Below, one piece after another: positions 50,007 to 63,155 of a stretch of DNA of 64,000 nt. Positions within the stretch are counted from its first letter, which is position 1; each line of letters starts with the position of its first letter. The stretch comes from Montifringilla adamsi (taxonomy: Eukaryota; Chordata; Aves; Passeriformes; Passeridae): the NCBI GenBank assembly GCA_017590115.1, contig JAGGNK010009114.1:17567937-17631936 (forward strand), read 5' to 3'. A model generated the notes under the pieces. The model saw only the letters and a program-made list of their open reading frames with translations, did not search any database and was not told the DNA's origin. The position numbers were made by a program, and so were the translations under genes.

Positions 50007-52957
50007 CTAGGAGAGAACCAGAAATGAGGAACAAACGATTAAAACTCCCCAAGATTTTAAACACACTGGCAGCAAAACTGGAACACAATCAGTTCTATGT
50101 AGGAATCTAATCGAAATCCCTCAGAAAACTAATGGGAGTGTTCCCTACGAGCTTTCAAGAAGACTGAGGAAAGCCTGTGGACAATCAACGCTGACATCAG
50201 CAATCCTCTCCTGCCCATGAAGATCAAGCCCAAAGCAGACACTGCAGTGTATGAACAGCCTAGCTGGCTTTAGGAGAGCTTGTGGAGTTGCTGGGGCAGC
50301 CTTGCTGCAGCAGCAAGGGATTTCCAGGTACCTCACCTCCTCATAAAGCAACACCAACCAGGCTGTGTGCAGAGTCGTGCTGCAGTGCCCTGGCTTCTGG
50401 TACAGGTCACCTGCTGCAAAGCAGCTCACTGCTCCACTGCAGTGGTGGTATTGCTTTTCTGCAATAATTCAGTGAAGAAAAATTTAAAAAACACCATATT
50501 TGAACAGATGAACACAATAGTGGGTAAATCCCATGAGCCTCACACTCGTATGGATGCTGGCTTACTTAGGTCTGGCTGGTTAAACCTAAGTTATTTATTT
50601 TTCAGATGATGAAAATTTTTAGCAAGTTGAATAATTGGCCTGTTTTGTTTTTCCTTGTCTCTTTGAATAGTCCATGGCAACTTTACATTTCTTCTAAGAA
50701 ATGAGTATGTGAGTCCCTGAAAATCTGCTGTTGCCATTACTATTTCTGACATGAAATTTATTTGCTGAAACAGCCCGGAAAAGTATATTTGAAAGGGTTG
50801 CAAGAACATACTCAGGCAAGCTCACATTTTGAACCAATATTCACACTGATTTCTTGCTGAAATGCATCTCACATCTCAGAAAAATTTCATTTCCAAATAC
50901 TGTTACAACTAGAGTACAACAAAAGTTGAAGACTGTTCTTCTGTCTTAATGTAAGAAGATAGGGAACTCTATTAGCATCATGAACAATACCATAGCACAT
51001 GTATAAAGTTACTTGCCCCCTCCAATTTCTTGGCCAGAGCTATTCTGAACCAATCAAATAGACTCCAATACTGTACAGGGTGCCAGATCCATTCTCCCCA
51101 CCCCAAAGTGACAGGTGCCAGTCTTCCACACAGCACCATGACCTAAGAGCCATCTCACTGTAGTCAGCAGGGATGTACTGAAGTAACTGAAAGAAGAACT
51201 CAGCCCCTGAAGTTTGAGCTGCCCCAGTGAGCCAGCTTTGACATAGAACAGACACTTACCATGTTTCATTAGTGGGAGAAAGCAAAGTCCCCTGCCATAC
51301 ACATTTTGATTTATGACTTCAACAAAATGCTTTTTAAGTCTTACAGTTAGGAGAGAATGAAGAAAGCTAAAAGCTTAGCAGTTAAAAAATGTGAAGGAAA
51401 TAATGTGAAAAAGCAAGAAAGGGAAAATGTTTCTTACCACCAGCAGGATTAGCTGATCTGGATCCTTGATTATGAGGGCAGACCAAGGGACAGGCAAAAA
51501 GTGGATTAAAAGACAGCAAGACAATACAGCGTTCAGCATGCGGTTTGTGCTATACACAATACAGACAGATTTATTTACAAACATGTCACTCCTAAAGCCT
51601 CTGCAGAATGCAGTGAGTTAATGTGCAGATACAACTAAACTTCCCAAGGTTGACCAACTGCTCAGCAAAATGTCAACCAAGACCCAAGTTCTGCTCTAAA
51701 CTGCACCCCAACCCAGTGTGAGAAATTACAACATGGTTATCCACTGCGTGGGCATGGAGAATCTGGTCCTGCGACTAACTCACTATATTTGAATTTGTAA
51801 ATTATTCCATGCAACATTTGGTTTAAGGACAAAGATCACATCTGGTTGGGCTAGGCTGGAAACTCAGCAAACTAGACCAAGGCAGCAGGTTCAGATTTGA
51901 CCATCCGAAATCTTCATAAGGCATTCTATAGAACATTAGGTCCACAATCTTTGAAACCTTTAAAGAATAACTATTATTTAAATACTTCTGAGACTTGTCT
52001 CATCTGGTCAGACCATTTTTCACCAAACTAAGTTTAGGGAAAAAAGGTGACTTCTGGCTTTGGGTAAGTTCTAGGTTCAACACTGAAGAAATCAATTTAC
52101 ATTAGGATCCCAAAGCCCAAATATATCCTTATGACCTCAATGTAAAGATTTCCATTTGGCCCCATGCTCAATACACTATATCTTTCTGCAGGTCTCCCAG
52201 TCTAATATAAGGTATAAACTGCTTTTTCAACCCTCCAGCATGACAGAGCAAAGCAATGAAAGAATGAACAGAGAAGGGCTTTCAAATAGGGGTACAAAGC
52301 AAGACAAGTCCTCAGAACAGACAGGTCCTTCACAAACCCAATCTCTGGCTGAAGGTCCTCATAATAGGGAGCTTATCTCTCCCCTCAGCTCCTTTTTAAA
52401 GTCTGAGTGACAAAATTCTCCTCAGATACACATGACAAATATGTAGCAGCACTGTATGTGTGGCTCCTAGGAGAAAACCATGCCTTGCCAGGAAGCCAGA
52501 GAGCGCAGATATGTCATGTGAATCAAAGCAGAACCCTTTTCCCCATATCTACACAAAATAGGTAATGTCCTATTTTCAACTGATGCCAACCCCCATTAAT
52601 TTTAGACAGCTCACGTGTTCACACATACAGAAATAGAGTCACATAAGCAGGAGAGGCTTGGCAGGGCAAGCAGTCAGCTACAGGCACAGGGGGTGTCTCA
52701 GCAAGACACAGTGCCAGTTATTTAGAGCTACACATCACAGTGACACGAAATTCTGCTGCACAGCTGGCAAAAAAAGGCCACAACTAAGCACTGGGATTTG
52801 GGGCCCTGTTTGTCAGCAGGAGCACACACTGCTAGGTGGGGATTTGTTTTATTACGTGTCCAAAGTGAGCCCAATTCTCTGATGGTGCTACTGCAATTCA
52901 AGAGAAACACATGAATAACTCTTTGTTCTGCTCCCCCAAGAATAAAGCAATTCTTAC
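50007..52957 (-). other. CLASP2 introns flanking the 27-nt microexon (1.4 and 1.5 kb)
   Basis: Two introns around the microexon at 51438-51464; nothing else recognised. Confidence 0.9.
51438..51464 (-). CDS. CLASP2: CLASP2 27-nt microexon (RSRSANPAGA insert)
   Basis: A 27-nt in-frame microexon between the exons at 52958 and 49839. Included, the join reads SQSQ-RSRSANPAGA-GSRSSSPG; skipped, it reads SQSQ-P-GSRSSSPG. The acceptor is ATCAAG, preceded by a pyrimidine-rich run, and the donor is GTAAGA. RSRSANPAGAGSRSSSPG is a sequence I recall from mammalian CLASP2 isoforms, so coding identity is well supported. A TGC triplet lies 13 bases upstream of the exon. The AAG acceptor is weaker than the usual CAG/TAG, consistent with regulated inclusion. 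Confidence 0.92.
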
Positions 52958-53065
52958 GTTGGGACTGGGAAACGACTTTAGCCCGGCTGCGGCCTCGGGT
53001 ATCGGCAGGCGTAGAGGTGACACTGGTGGCACTGCCAGAGCTCTGCCTCCTGGTGCGAATCCGGC
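52958..53065 (-). CDS. CLASP2: CLASP2 exon (window exon 4), Arg/Ser-rich
   Basis: The 108-nt exon encodes RIRTRRQSSG followed by a Ser/Thr stretch and GRSRAKVVSQSQ. The acceptor is TCCTGCAG and the donor GTAAGA. Its high density of Arg and Ser makes it part of the microtubule-binding basic linker. It ends one base into a codon. It therefore joins the exon at 49839 directly (Q-P-G-S-R) or by way of the 27-nt microexon at 51438 (Q-R-S-R-S). The sequence matches the CLASP2 block RIRTRRQSSGS closely, with variation in the Thr/Ser run that follows. Confidence 0.97.
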
Positions 53066-56000
53066 CTGCAGGAATGCAATGACAATCACACTGTTAACGA
53101 GTTTCTTACAAAGGCTGCAGCAGCGTCTAACACACTATACACACAATTAGCCAGGGTACAAAAGAAATTTACTGGGAGAGGCAACACCTTTTATTAGGCT
53201 GGCTGAGATGCAGAAGAGGGAGTGGAAACAGCCACAGCCCATAGTCTAAAACCTTCTTTGCTTTCTGTAATGCTATCAGCCAGTTTAATTAAAAAATATT
53301 ACCTCTCTATAGCCTCTGCTCCTGTCCTAGAGTAGCTTCTTTACAAAAGATCAATAACAAAAAATTTCAAGCCTCCTAAATGCAGCTTCCTGTATCAAAT
53401 TATTACTTTCTGACAAGGTGATCACCCTTTCAGAGACAGGTGTGACAGATGCCCTCCCAAATTCCATCGCTGGGATTTCCAACCAGCTGTCTGGTGCTTT
53501 ATATCCTGCTCCACCTGCACAGGCTGGCATGCACTCCCATGAAAGTCTGTCAACACAGCCTGACCACACTTTTATTCCAGGCTCATTGAATTTTCCCTGC
53601 TGTTTACAGGTCCCTCGTATTTATCCAGAGATCAGTGCAACTTTACTTGTAATGGAGAGCCCTATTTAACATAATCAGTGTTGAGGAAAACAGATTCTGT
53701 GTACCTTCTCTTTATTTAAGCAGAGAATGGATATAAAGTCCCAAAGTGTTCTCAGTCCTTGTTCTGTCCTTTCCTCATGGAAAAGCCACTGAAATTTGAG
53801 CTAGGAAAGCTTATGGGGTCATCAGTTCATCCCCTGCCTGGGGTAGGGTTGTTTCCTACAGAATGCTCTTTCCAGTGCTATGCTTCAATTATCTGTCTCT
53901 AGTTAATGGGAAAGAAATGATAATTAAGAGTAACACAAAGAAAGCCTCTATCAATACTTTTCAACACTTCAGTTCTTAGCCAAGACTGAAGTTTTTTTCT
54001 CAGGACTCATGCCAGTGCTATCCTGCATTCAGAGGATGACTTCCAGTTTCAGGCACAATAATGAAAGGAAAAAACCCACAGCAGGTAAGAGAAGTCTAGA
54101 CAGCTGCACCCACTGGTTATAGATACTCATCTCCTGCCCTCTGTCTCCACCATAAGCATACAGATATATGAACAGGGAAACACACACACTTCCCACCCAA
54201 AAAAACCCACTTCACATAAGGCACACATGCAGGACAAGACAATGGCAAGCAGCCCACACAGAGCGATTGGGAGCTATGTTCCTTCTCTGAGCTCTCAAAA
54301 TATTCATAACATGGTCTGAAAGCTTCTGCTAGACCCAAAGTGACAAGGAGATGCCTAACTTTGAGAAGAAAGGACAAATTTGTTTGCAAGGGAAGAAGCC
54401 TACAAGACAGCTCTACTTCAAACCTCTCCACCAGCACCTAGCTTTAAAAGAGCTCAGTAGGCAAAGTACAGGGAAGTACATTCACACAATTGTTTATAGA
54501 CAAGACACAGAAGGAATCATCAGCAGAAAACTGGGAAAACACAAACAAAACTTTTTAACCACTGTCTCAACTGAACAAGCTCTGAGCACACCCACGTGGG
54601 TCCAACAGTCATAAAACTGGCTGCTGATGTCTTTACCACAAGCAAGGCTGCAGATTCCTCTGCTCTAGGGCATTCTTGCCCCTTACAACAGGTCAGCCTG
54701 ATGCACCACTGGAGGCAAGCTCTAGAGCTCTCTGCCAGCCAGATCCCACCCCATGCCAGTTTGGAACGGCTCTACACAGGTGAGCAGCCACTCTGTCACT
54801 TGTTAATGAGGTGGACCCAAAGCCCAACACAGGCTCCAAGGCAGGCAGGCACAGGGAAGGAGGCAGGCAGACATGGTGCTCCTCTCAGAAGCTCAAGGCT
54901 TCCCTTCACTTCTATCAGGAAGGCATCTCAGTAGGACAAGAACTGAAAACTGACCACCTTAGGAACCAGTAATGGAATTCATTTACACCCTTCCGGAAGG
55001 CCAGTGGGAGGCCTTAGCATTGCAGAAGTCCTAGGGGGAAATCAACCTGAAATTCAACACTACACACAGTAACAGGCAGTACTGGAAGACGTTTAGTGAT
55101 GTGCATGGCCAAGACTGGGTGAGAAGGGACTGATGTCGCCTCCTGTTACACAAAGACCCTCAAAATTTTCTGGATTTTTCTGCATCTACGAAAGTTGGCT
55201 TGTTTTTTTTTTTTTCTTGTACCTTCATCAGTAGGTGACTAAGAAGGGGAAAACTGGGATAAGATGTGTGACTTTTCCAACTTAAGAAATACAAAGTCTA
55301 AAATAATATATAAAGTGAAACTGAGATTAGCTTCTGAAACCATTTCTAGAGGCTTAAAAAAATTAAACAGAACTAACACAAACTTAATTAACATGTGATT
55401 TATCAACAGGACTGGAAGAAAAAAACTCAGCCCTATTTTGAAACCCCTGAGGGCTGGTGGACAGATGCCTACCAATTTTAGCAGTTTCTGAATTAATGAA
55501 AAAATGCCCAGGAACAAAATTCTGCTTCCTTTTGGACTGGTAAGTTTGCACACTAATTTAGGCCTACTGGGTGTCAGAGAGAACAGTGTGAGAGGAGAAG
55601 TTACTCTTCCACAGTAAGAACAGAGTCCAAACACTGATACAGATTTTCCCATCCTTTAAAAAATGCTGACAAGCATTTGAACTAACACTGCATTGGACTT
55701 GCATTGTGCAAATAGATTTTTAATATATATTATACCAAGTACAACATGCATATATAATAGTTAATCCATACAACACAAATGTGGCTTCTACATTCCCCCA
55801 AGAATTTCATTTGCAAACAAGAATCTGCACTCACATCCAAGAGTTATTTGCACATAGGACTATGTGTGTGGCTTTATCTCTATCACTCTAACCCAGACAG
55901 AAAAACTCATTTCAAGCAGGACTGGAAATATAATATCAAGTAAGCTATTTAGACTTGTTCTTGTTCTTAAATTCAAGCAAACACCTCCCCTCCCAAAACT

Positions 56001-59000
56001 TCTTTGCTTTCAAGTGGCTTTGTCTCCCTATCTAGTTCAAACTACAGATGTAGCAATCCATATTTCACAACCATTATTTTTCTGCTGCTTTTGAAAGTAT
56101 TTCTGCATCCTAACAACAACAACATAGCAAAGGAACAGATAAAGACTGCCCCAACATGGTTTCCAAATATCATGAAACTATTTCCATAAAAAAGCCCTTG
56201 ATCTAAATTCCACACTGCTATTGGTACAGAAAAGATTTTGAAAGACTCCATATAAATGAGTTGTGTTAAGAAACCATTTCTGCATTTTTAGGAGGTTCTG
56301 GTTTTATTTTTTAAAAGTTATTATAATTTTTACAACAATGGTTCAGAATCAACCCTGAAAGGTCTAGCAAATGCCTAAACCTAGAAAGGTTGTTTTGGTT
56401 TGGTTTTTTTCAGAAATGGAACAAATTAAGGAAGATTCTCTGATAACATTTGTGCTTTACAAGAGGCTTCACCTGGAAGGTTGCGTCCTCTGGGTGGATA
56501 CTGCAGCATCCCTACCCCCAGTGCACAGAACAGCCATAGGCTTTATGACACTCAGTTTTCACACTGAAGAAAATGGTTTTCAAATACTCTAGAAATGGTA
56601 TGCAACAGCTTCACAACTCACTTTAATCAATTCCATGCTGTGAATAGGGACACCTATAACCACACAAGTTAGACATGGATGCACTGGGGCAATGATGGTC
56701 CCCCCAGGGATCATGTTAATGCATTTAGGTTACCCAGCACTGGGGTTTTTGCCCCACTTGGAGAAAAATATTCCAGAAAGAGCCTCTAGCCCTAGATGTA
56801 TCACTGGTAAATAACACATGGACAAGGGAGACACACAGACATCAATTAAAAACACAGGTAACATTTAAAGAACTTTTTACAACCCCCATCAGAAAGGCTT
56901 CCATGCATATTTAACACTTCTCCAATGTCAGAAAGACCTGACTCTGCACAATGCTTTTCCCTGAGAGGCACTTGATCTTATTGGAAACCATCAGGCTGTG
57001 CTACCTCAGGGTTTTAGTGAGATCTCCCTCCAAAGCAGAGGGCTCAGTGAACAATCCACTTTACCCTACACAAACAAACAAAGCCAAATCAACTCAGCAG
57101 TTGCAAAGGGATGGAGCAAGAAAAGCAAAAAACCTACTACCTGAGCAATTCTGTGTAAGGTACCACTGTCACTCATGACTTTGAATCAAGCCTCACTCTT
57201 AAGGACAAGGGAGAGCTTTAGGGCAGAGAAGAAAACAAGAATGGCCATTTCTTTAAACTTGTGTTACTCCCAAAGCCTTTGATAATGCACTCAAGGTGTC
57301 CACCTGAGCCTAAGTTATCTGAAAAGTGTAACAAGCTCCATTTTATTGCCTTTCTGGTGATTACTAAAAGCTATTAAAAATTGTGCCACTGACTGCAAAC
57401 TGCTGATTTTGTTTTGAGCTTGCCAGTCGCAGGTCAAACCAGCATTTATGCTTTCCCTTTTGGAAAAAGGCTTTGTCAAAGGGCTTGACTTCATGCTTCC
57501 TTTGAAAAAAAGGTAACACAAATGTTCTGAACCATTCTAATTAATAATGAAAGCATTAAGCAGCCTTTTAAAATATTACTTTAAGAGCTGTTTCATTATG
57601 AAATAAGAAGAAACTTTTCTAAGGTTTCCTTTTAATCCGGTATACCAAACATGGCATCAGGGCCACCTCCCTAGCACTAGCTGTGAAGATCAAGGCTGTA
57701 ATTTATCTCTTTTGAGCTTTCTGTGTGTAAAACCCTTAATGCAGTTCAAAAGATCCCCATACATGAGGGCAATCAAGCACATCTGTACACTGCATGAAGA
57801 CCTGCACAAACCTCACTGGTATACAGACTCCCCTACCTTTCCATAAGGAAGTGCATTTCTACAGCATTTGCCAGTTGTTGGGATGCCACAACTTAAAACC
57901 AAAGGATTGATACTCAGCTCTTAGCTGGCATTCACCTACTCTATCTTTCTCCTTTGTTTGAGCTGCGTGACTCCAAACCAAACCGTGAGGAGAACCAAGG
58001 GCAAAGCAGAAGGGACCTGCCAAGTCCACACAATGCTGGCTCCCAGCTGAGGGGAATGAGCAGAATTTTACATTGTAGCTACAGAAAGCCATGATGGGAA
58101 CCAGACTGCAGATTTAATGTCAAGCTGAACCACACAAAATAACACAGGAATTTTCGCTTAAATTACTTACTGGTGACCTGCAAAAAAACCAAAACAAACC
58201 ACAGGAGCACAACTGTAGATGACATTTCTGCCTTATGTTCTGTTCCCTTCTGTTTCCAGAGCAAGAGGATGTTGTTCTCTAACCCCACTCTCGTAATTTT
58301 TACATTTATGTCAAGAATACAAGGTTTTATCTTCCCTGCAGTTCCTGACTCAGTCTGCAAGATCACAGAGTTGGCAGAAGACCTTACTCAGTTTCATTAT
58401 TCACTGAAGGATACACTCAATCCTGAATAAAGGGGTTTTTGCCTCAAGTACCTCAAAGGAAAAAGATGAAGAGTTTCAAACAGTGATTAAACTCATTCTT
58501 GAAGTACTCTGGCTATAGTGTACTGAGCTTTAATTCTCCCTGATCTTCCTCATCAAAAAAGAGAGAATCCTACAGCAAAAAGAAGGTATAAGGCTTGGTA
58601 TTTAAAACTGAGGGGATAGCAAACTCAGTTTCTGAAACTTCATCTCAGTCTTCCCTGCCCCAAGCAACTTGCTGGTTTCTATTACAGATTTTTACCAAAT
58701 CCAATCTGCTCCTAATGTTACTGAATTGAAAACAGTAACCAAATAAAACCCCCACCCTTTTTCATTATGACAATAAAGTATTTAATAAACTAAAAATAGA
58801 GGTATTGCACAGGACAGCTGTTGTAAGAGGCCTCTGCAAACATTATTACAGCCAAGGAGAGGATTGAAAGCTGGTGTTTCATACAAAACATTAAACCCTC
58901 AACATTTCAAATGTAGGCCAAAAATAGATAGGTTTGAGAACTAAGACAAAAGAAAGAAAAGTGTCAACAATTAAAAAAAACAGAAGAAGAAATAAGATCA

Positions 59001-60164
59001 GTTATTACAACTACTTGGAATTTTCATCTAACTCATGACTGATTTAGAAATACAGGTCTCAGGCCAACTTCATATTCCTTATCACTGACAGATCACAAAG
59101 CACAAATACTTCCTGCTCAAAATGTAGAGGTCAGCTCATCTCTCAACACTAAGTACCATTTCCAAAAATGGTACAGACTTTTTCTTCCAAATAATAAATC
59201 AATGTGTCACTAATAGTAAGGAAAACAACACAGATGTCACAACAGCACAGTGGCACTTCTCAGACCACTACATCCAAATGCAAGCAGCCATCAAAGATAT
59301 GAGCACAGTCCCACAAGACAGTAATAGATCCCTTGAAAAGAGACTTGCACTGGGGGAAAAAAAAGGCTTTGCTGGAGAGCGTGGTATCTCCATTCTGTGT
59401 AGAAAACATTTTTGTTTCCAACTCCTGTCTACCTCAGAAAAAATGATTTCCCAGTGATCTTTTTTTGCTGAAGAAATAAGAAATAAAGAACAAGTTTTGA
59501 CAACGAGCCAGAAAAACAGACTGGGATCCTTCCCAAACGAGCAGGCTCAGTGTTCTAGTATAAAAAGCCTTTCCTCCAACTGTCTTTGGTGTAAGCCATC
59601 TCACTCAGACAGTTAAAACAAAAAGAGAGAGGTCAGGTTTAAAGAGGTTGACTAAATATTCTTTCCCTAGAGATCATTGTTTACTGTCCTCATTTTTCTG
59701 CCATGTGATCATCTCATTCAATTCTCTCACTGCCCAGTCTCTTCCCAAAAGCATTTGGCAGTTGTGACCTGAGCTTTGGATGGAAAAACACAGCAAACCT
59801 TCACACATCAAGGAGAAAGAAATCACAAGCCTTCTGTTGTTTGGTAGTTTTTTGGGTTTTGTTGCGGTTTTTTTTTAAGTCTATACAGAGGTCATCTTCA
59901 ACCAAAAGCAGTGCTTTAAATAGAGAAACCCACATAACAACTTAGTGACCAGAGCCGTAAAAGCAGACTAATGGTTTTTAGCAGGGAGGAGCTCAAAGAG
60001 AAAGTGAAGAATACCCCATGGCATCAAAATGAGCAGGACAACCATGCAACACTTCATGCAGGTCACCAGTGAACATGGATGAGAACCAGGTAACACTTTG
60101 AGAACAGAGACCAGGTAGGGTAGTACGACTGTGGACACACCTCAGTTACACAGAGACTGCTTAC
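53066..60164 (-). other. CLASP2 intron, 7.1 kb
   Basis: Second-largest intron. Apart from an exon-like splice-site pair near 58171-58177, I see no feature. Confidence 0.88.
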
Positions 60165-60188
60165 CCTCGGTTTTACTGGTAGTACCAT
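60165..60188 (-). CDS. CLASP2: CLASP2 24-nt microexon (DGTTSKTEG insert)
   Basis: A 24-nt in-frame microexon. Spliced between the exons at 61811 and 52958 it inserts eight residues, reading L-DGTTSKTEG-R. The minus strand shows acceptor TTTGCCTAAAG and donor GTAAGC. Skipping it leaves the frame intact. From memory, mammalian CLASP2 isoforms carry a very similar insert (DGTTTKAEG), which is why I call it coding rather than a chance open stretch. A TGC triplet lies six bases upstream of the AG-exon boundary, as in SRRM4-dependent neural microexons. Alternative use is inferred; only transcripts would show it. Confidence 0.88.
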
Positions 60189-60203
60189 CTTTAGGCAAAT
60201 TAA
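60189..60203 (-). promoter_or_regulatory. UGC-type microexon acceptor element
   Basis: The minus strand reads TTTAATTTGCCTAAAG into the DGTTSKTEG microexon. TGC is six bases upstream of the exon, in the same TGCCTA-AG context as the microexon at 34528. The A-rich TAAAG acceptor is weak, consistent with dependence on an activator. Confidence 0.6.
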
Positions 60204-61504
60204 AGAAAAGTAAGGACAGGGTTAATAGGGAAAAATCAGTAACATCAACAGAAGTGGGCACTATATATTAGCTAAATAAATATGCAAAAAAAATTCATAC
60301 AATTAAAGAAATGAAAAAAGTTGGACCAAGCAGCAAATCAAACCTTGATGTATTGGAAGAAAACACTTGCAGGTTTTGCCTCCTGCAACAACCAACCTTT
60401 GCCCAACTCCATTTTCATTGTTTGCCTCACCATTTCTCTCATGGGAATGTGCAGGTGATAAATGTCCCTACTAGGTAAAAAGGAAGCAGGATCCTTCAGG
60501 AGCAGCCATGTTTGCATCACTTAAGACTGAATTTGCTACTTTTCTTCTAGAGCCTGCTTAAAGAACAAGAGTGACACTGGATTTAGTCTCTAAGCTTCAA
60601 GGACCAAGTCAGCTTTAAGTAGGTACTTCCTCCCTCTTCATTCTTCCTCATGACATAAGACTATTTGAAGCCAGTTCAGCCAGAGTGAAGCCAGAGTGCA
60701 GCACAACTCAAAAGTGCTGCATCTGTAAGCCCACCACCATGTGTGATCGGCTTCACATTCTGTAATTACACTTCCACTGCAATGTATCTGCATCTTGAGC
60801 CAAGTAAGAACAATTTAAATCAGAATAAGAATTCAACTTCTGAACTGAATGCAACCAACATATCTAAGCCAAGGTAAAACATCTCAGATATGAAAGAAAC
60901 CTGTCTGAAAATCGAATCCCTAAAAATCATCCCTATGTAATTCACCACTTACTTTTTAACAGGTTAAAGAGCAAATGCCCTACATTAAAAGAAGAAACTC
61001 CTCAACCCTTCTCAGTGAAGACAATGTATACAGCTTAAATCAAGAGCACAGACCCCTGAGTTTCTTCCCTGTTGTAAAGGTAGATCGATGACAAGTCTGG
61101 GATTAGATTAGTGTGAAACCAGCACAATAAGAAATGAGCTCAGATGATCAGCTCTGCTCACAACCAAGATGAAGCTCAACAAATACGGTGTCAATTACTG
61201 CCTTGCATTTCCTCCTCCATGACTCCTTCAATCGCAACTCCAGGAGAGAAAGATCCAATGCAAAGTTTGTTTTAAGAAACCCTGAGACACCTGAAGGTGG
61301 TACACAATGCTCTGAGGGAATAATGTGACCTGTGGCTATAATCCAAAGAGTCAGCATAAGGAACAGATACTTATATCCTGTCTGATGACATGGCAAGGCC
61401 AACCTCCTCTTTGGTTCTCCAGCTTTCTCCTTCATGAAACAGAAAGGGAGCAAACTCAACTAAGATGTACTATTCAAAGCATAAAACAATGGAAAAGCAG
61501 TTTC

Positions 61505-61537
61505 AGGAAAGGAGGGAAGGAAAAGAAGGAAAAGAGA
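61505..61537. repeat. 33-nt pure purine tract
   Basis: An uninterrupted A/G run (polypyrimidine on the transcribed sense of CLASP2), 270 bases downstream of the donor of the exon at 61811. It may be a splicing-regulator tract or low complexity. Confidence 0.75.
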
Positions 61538-61810
61538 CAGGGGAACATGTCAAAAGGAATTGAGTAGCACTGTCCTCAATCTGTGAGACGCAGATTATTA
61601 CACAATTCAAAACTGTTGCTTCAAGTCAGTTCAGCTGTATGGTTTTTTTCCTTAATCTCAAAGGGCAAGAGATCACACACTGATCCTGGAGAGCTGGTAA
61701 CTATCTCAGAGCTACGTTCCTCTAGTCAGAGCTTATTATTCCAATAAAACTGCGAGGCACTTTCTGCTCCCAAAGGAAGCTAACTGCAGGAGTAGAACGC
61801 GCAGATTTAC

Positions 61811-61981
61811 CTAGTGATGCGTATGACCCTGGGGGCAAGGCTGCAGCAGAACTGAAGGGGGTGGATGCTCCAGAAGACGTCACTTTTGACTTGGCACTAG
61901 CTGCTGCATTCACATCGACGTCACTGCGGGATCGCTGCAGAGATCCTGGTGTTGACACAGATTTTGTACTTACTGTAGATG
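61811..61981 (-). CDS. CLASP2: CLASP2 exon (window exon 2), Ser-rich linker
   Basis: The 171-nt exon encodes 56 complete residues plus split codons. It includes GSLQRSRSDVDVNAAASAKS and ends PPGSYASL. The QRSRSD-VDVNAAA block is highly conserved between CLASP1 and CLASP2, while KSKV and the SSAAALPPGSYASL tail favour CLASP2. The acceptor CTGCAG follows a pyrimidine-rich stretch; the donor is GTAAAT. Phase is 1 at the donor, so it can join directly to the exon at 52958-53065 (giving L-G-R) or through the microexon at 60165 (giving L-D-G). The region is disordered, basic and rich in candidate phosphoserines. Confidence 0.96.
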
Positions 61982-63155
61982 CTGCAGATGGGAGTGGGAG
62001 ATCCAGAATAAAGAAGATTAATTTTTTGAGCTGTGTGCTTCAAAGAGCCTGACAAGCAGTTTAAAGTACTATTTTTAACACTCCCTGCTGGCACTGAAAT
62101 ACCTCAACTAAGAATGCTTCATCAGGGCAATGTGGGCTTCCCCACGCTGCCTGCAAAGATATTCCATCAATGCTGCTCTGATACCACCTCTAAGAACTTG
62201 ATAAAGTTCTAAAAGCTTAAATGATAAGATCAAAAAGGCTGTCAGGCCAGTAAAAAGAAATTTTTAACAGAGTCTTGATGGGAAAGTTCAACCACAGTAC
62301 CCATCACTGGCACGTGAGAGTTGCTGGCCAAAACAGACCTGCAGGTCCTTCAGTCCAGGTTTTAATAACTTCCTTCCCAACACCTCATCTTCTCATGAGG
62401 ATCGTTGTTCCCATCACTTGTGGATGCTCACCCTCTTAAGCATGAAGCTTGACTACTCAGCTGCAAGCAAACATGCATTTGTGTGCACAGTCAAGTAGGT
62501 TACACAACAACATCTCCTTGAATCAAAGGTCTCAGTAGGTCTCAGTAGTTACAGACAAACCAGCCAGAACCCAACCTTGGTCAGGTGTAAAAGGCAGTTT
62601 ATCTTTTACCAACAAAGTTTTGTCTATTATATTCTACATTAAAATATATTCTTTAGATTATTTTATGTATTTACTTAGGACAGAAAAGCTGTACCTAAAT
62701 ATTCCATCTGACAAGAAAGCCAGATTAGCAATGAGACGGAATTTAACACTGTAGGACTTGTGTGCAGACACCTCCAGTAAGTGCTGAAACCACAGAGAAT
62801 AAATAACAAAAATTGTAAAACTGAAGGTGCCATTAGACTATGTAGCTGCATGTCTTAGCATCAGCAGCAGTTTATTCAAGCTATTACAAAGCATACCTTG
62901 GTTACAATTTTCAAGACTTTTTAGGCTTCCCTTCAGGTGTAAGAAATTATTGATTTACTCACTTTTTTAAAAACCATTATTTTATCAGCAGCTGATGTAC
63001 AGAATATGATGTAAAATCCAAAAGTAATTAAAATTTCTACATCCTGAGCTGCCATTTTAGACAGCAGTAAACAGTGATTAAAGTTGGTTTTTGTGTATCA
63101 CAATGTCACACTTCCTCAGCAATACCTGAGCACATTTTCCAGCTCCTGTTCTCAC
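61982..63155 (-). other. CLASP2 intron, 1.2 kb
   Basis: Ordinary intron with the 10-bp duplication at 62528. Confidence 0.9.
62528..62547. repeat. 10-bp tandem duplication
   Basis: GGTCTCAGTA occurs twice in a row in the intron between the exons at 61811 and 63156. Confidence 0.9.

Larger units (their letters stand above)
60189..61810 (-). other. CLASP2 intron, 1.6 kb
   Basis: Contains the purine tract at 61505 and the microexon acceptor element at its end in transcript sense. Confidence 0.9.
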
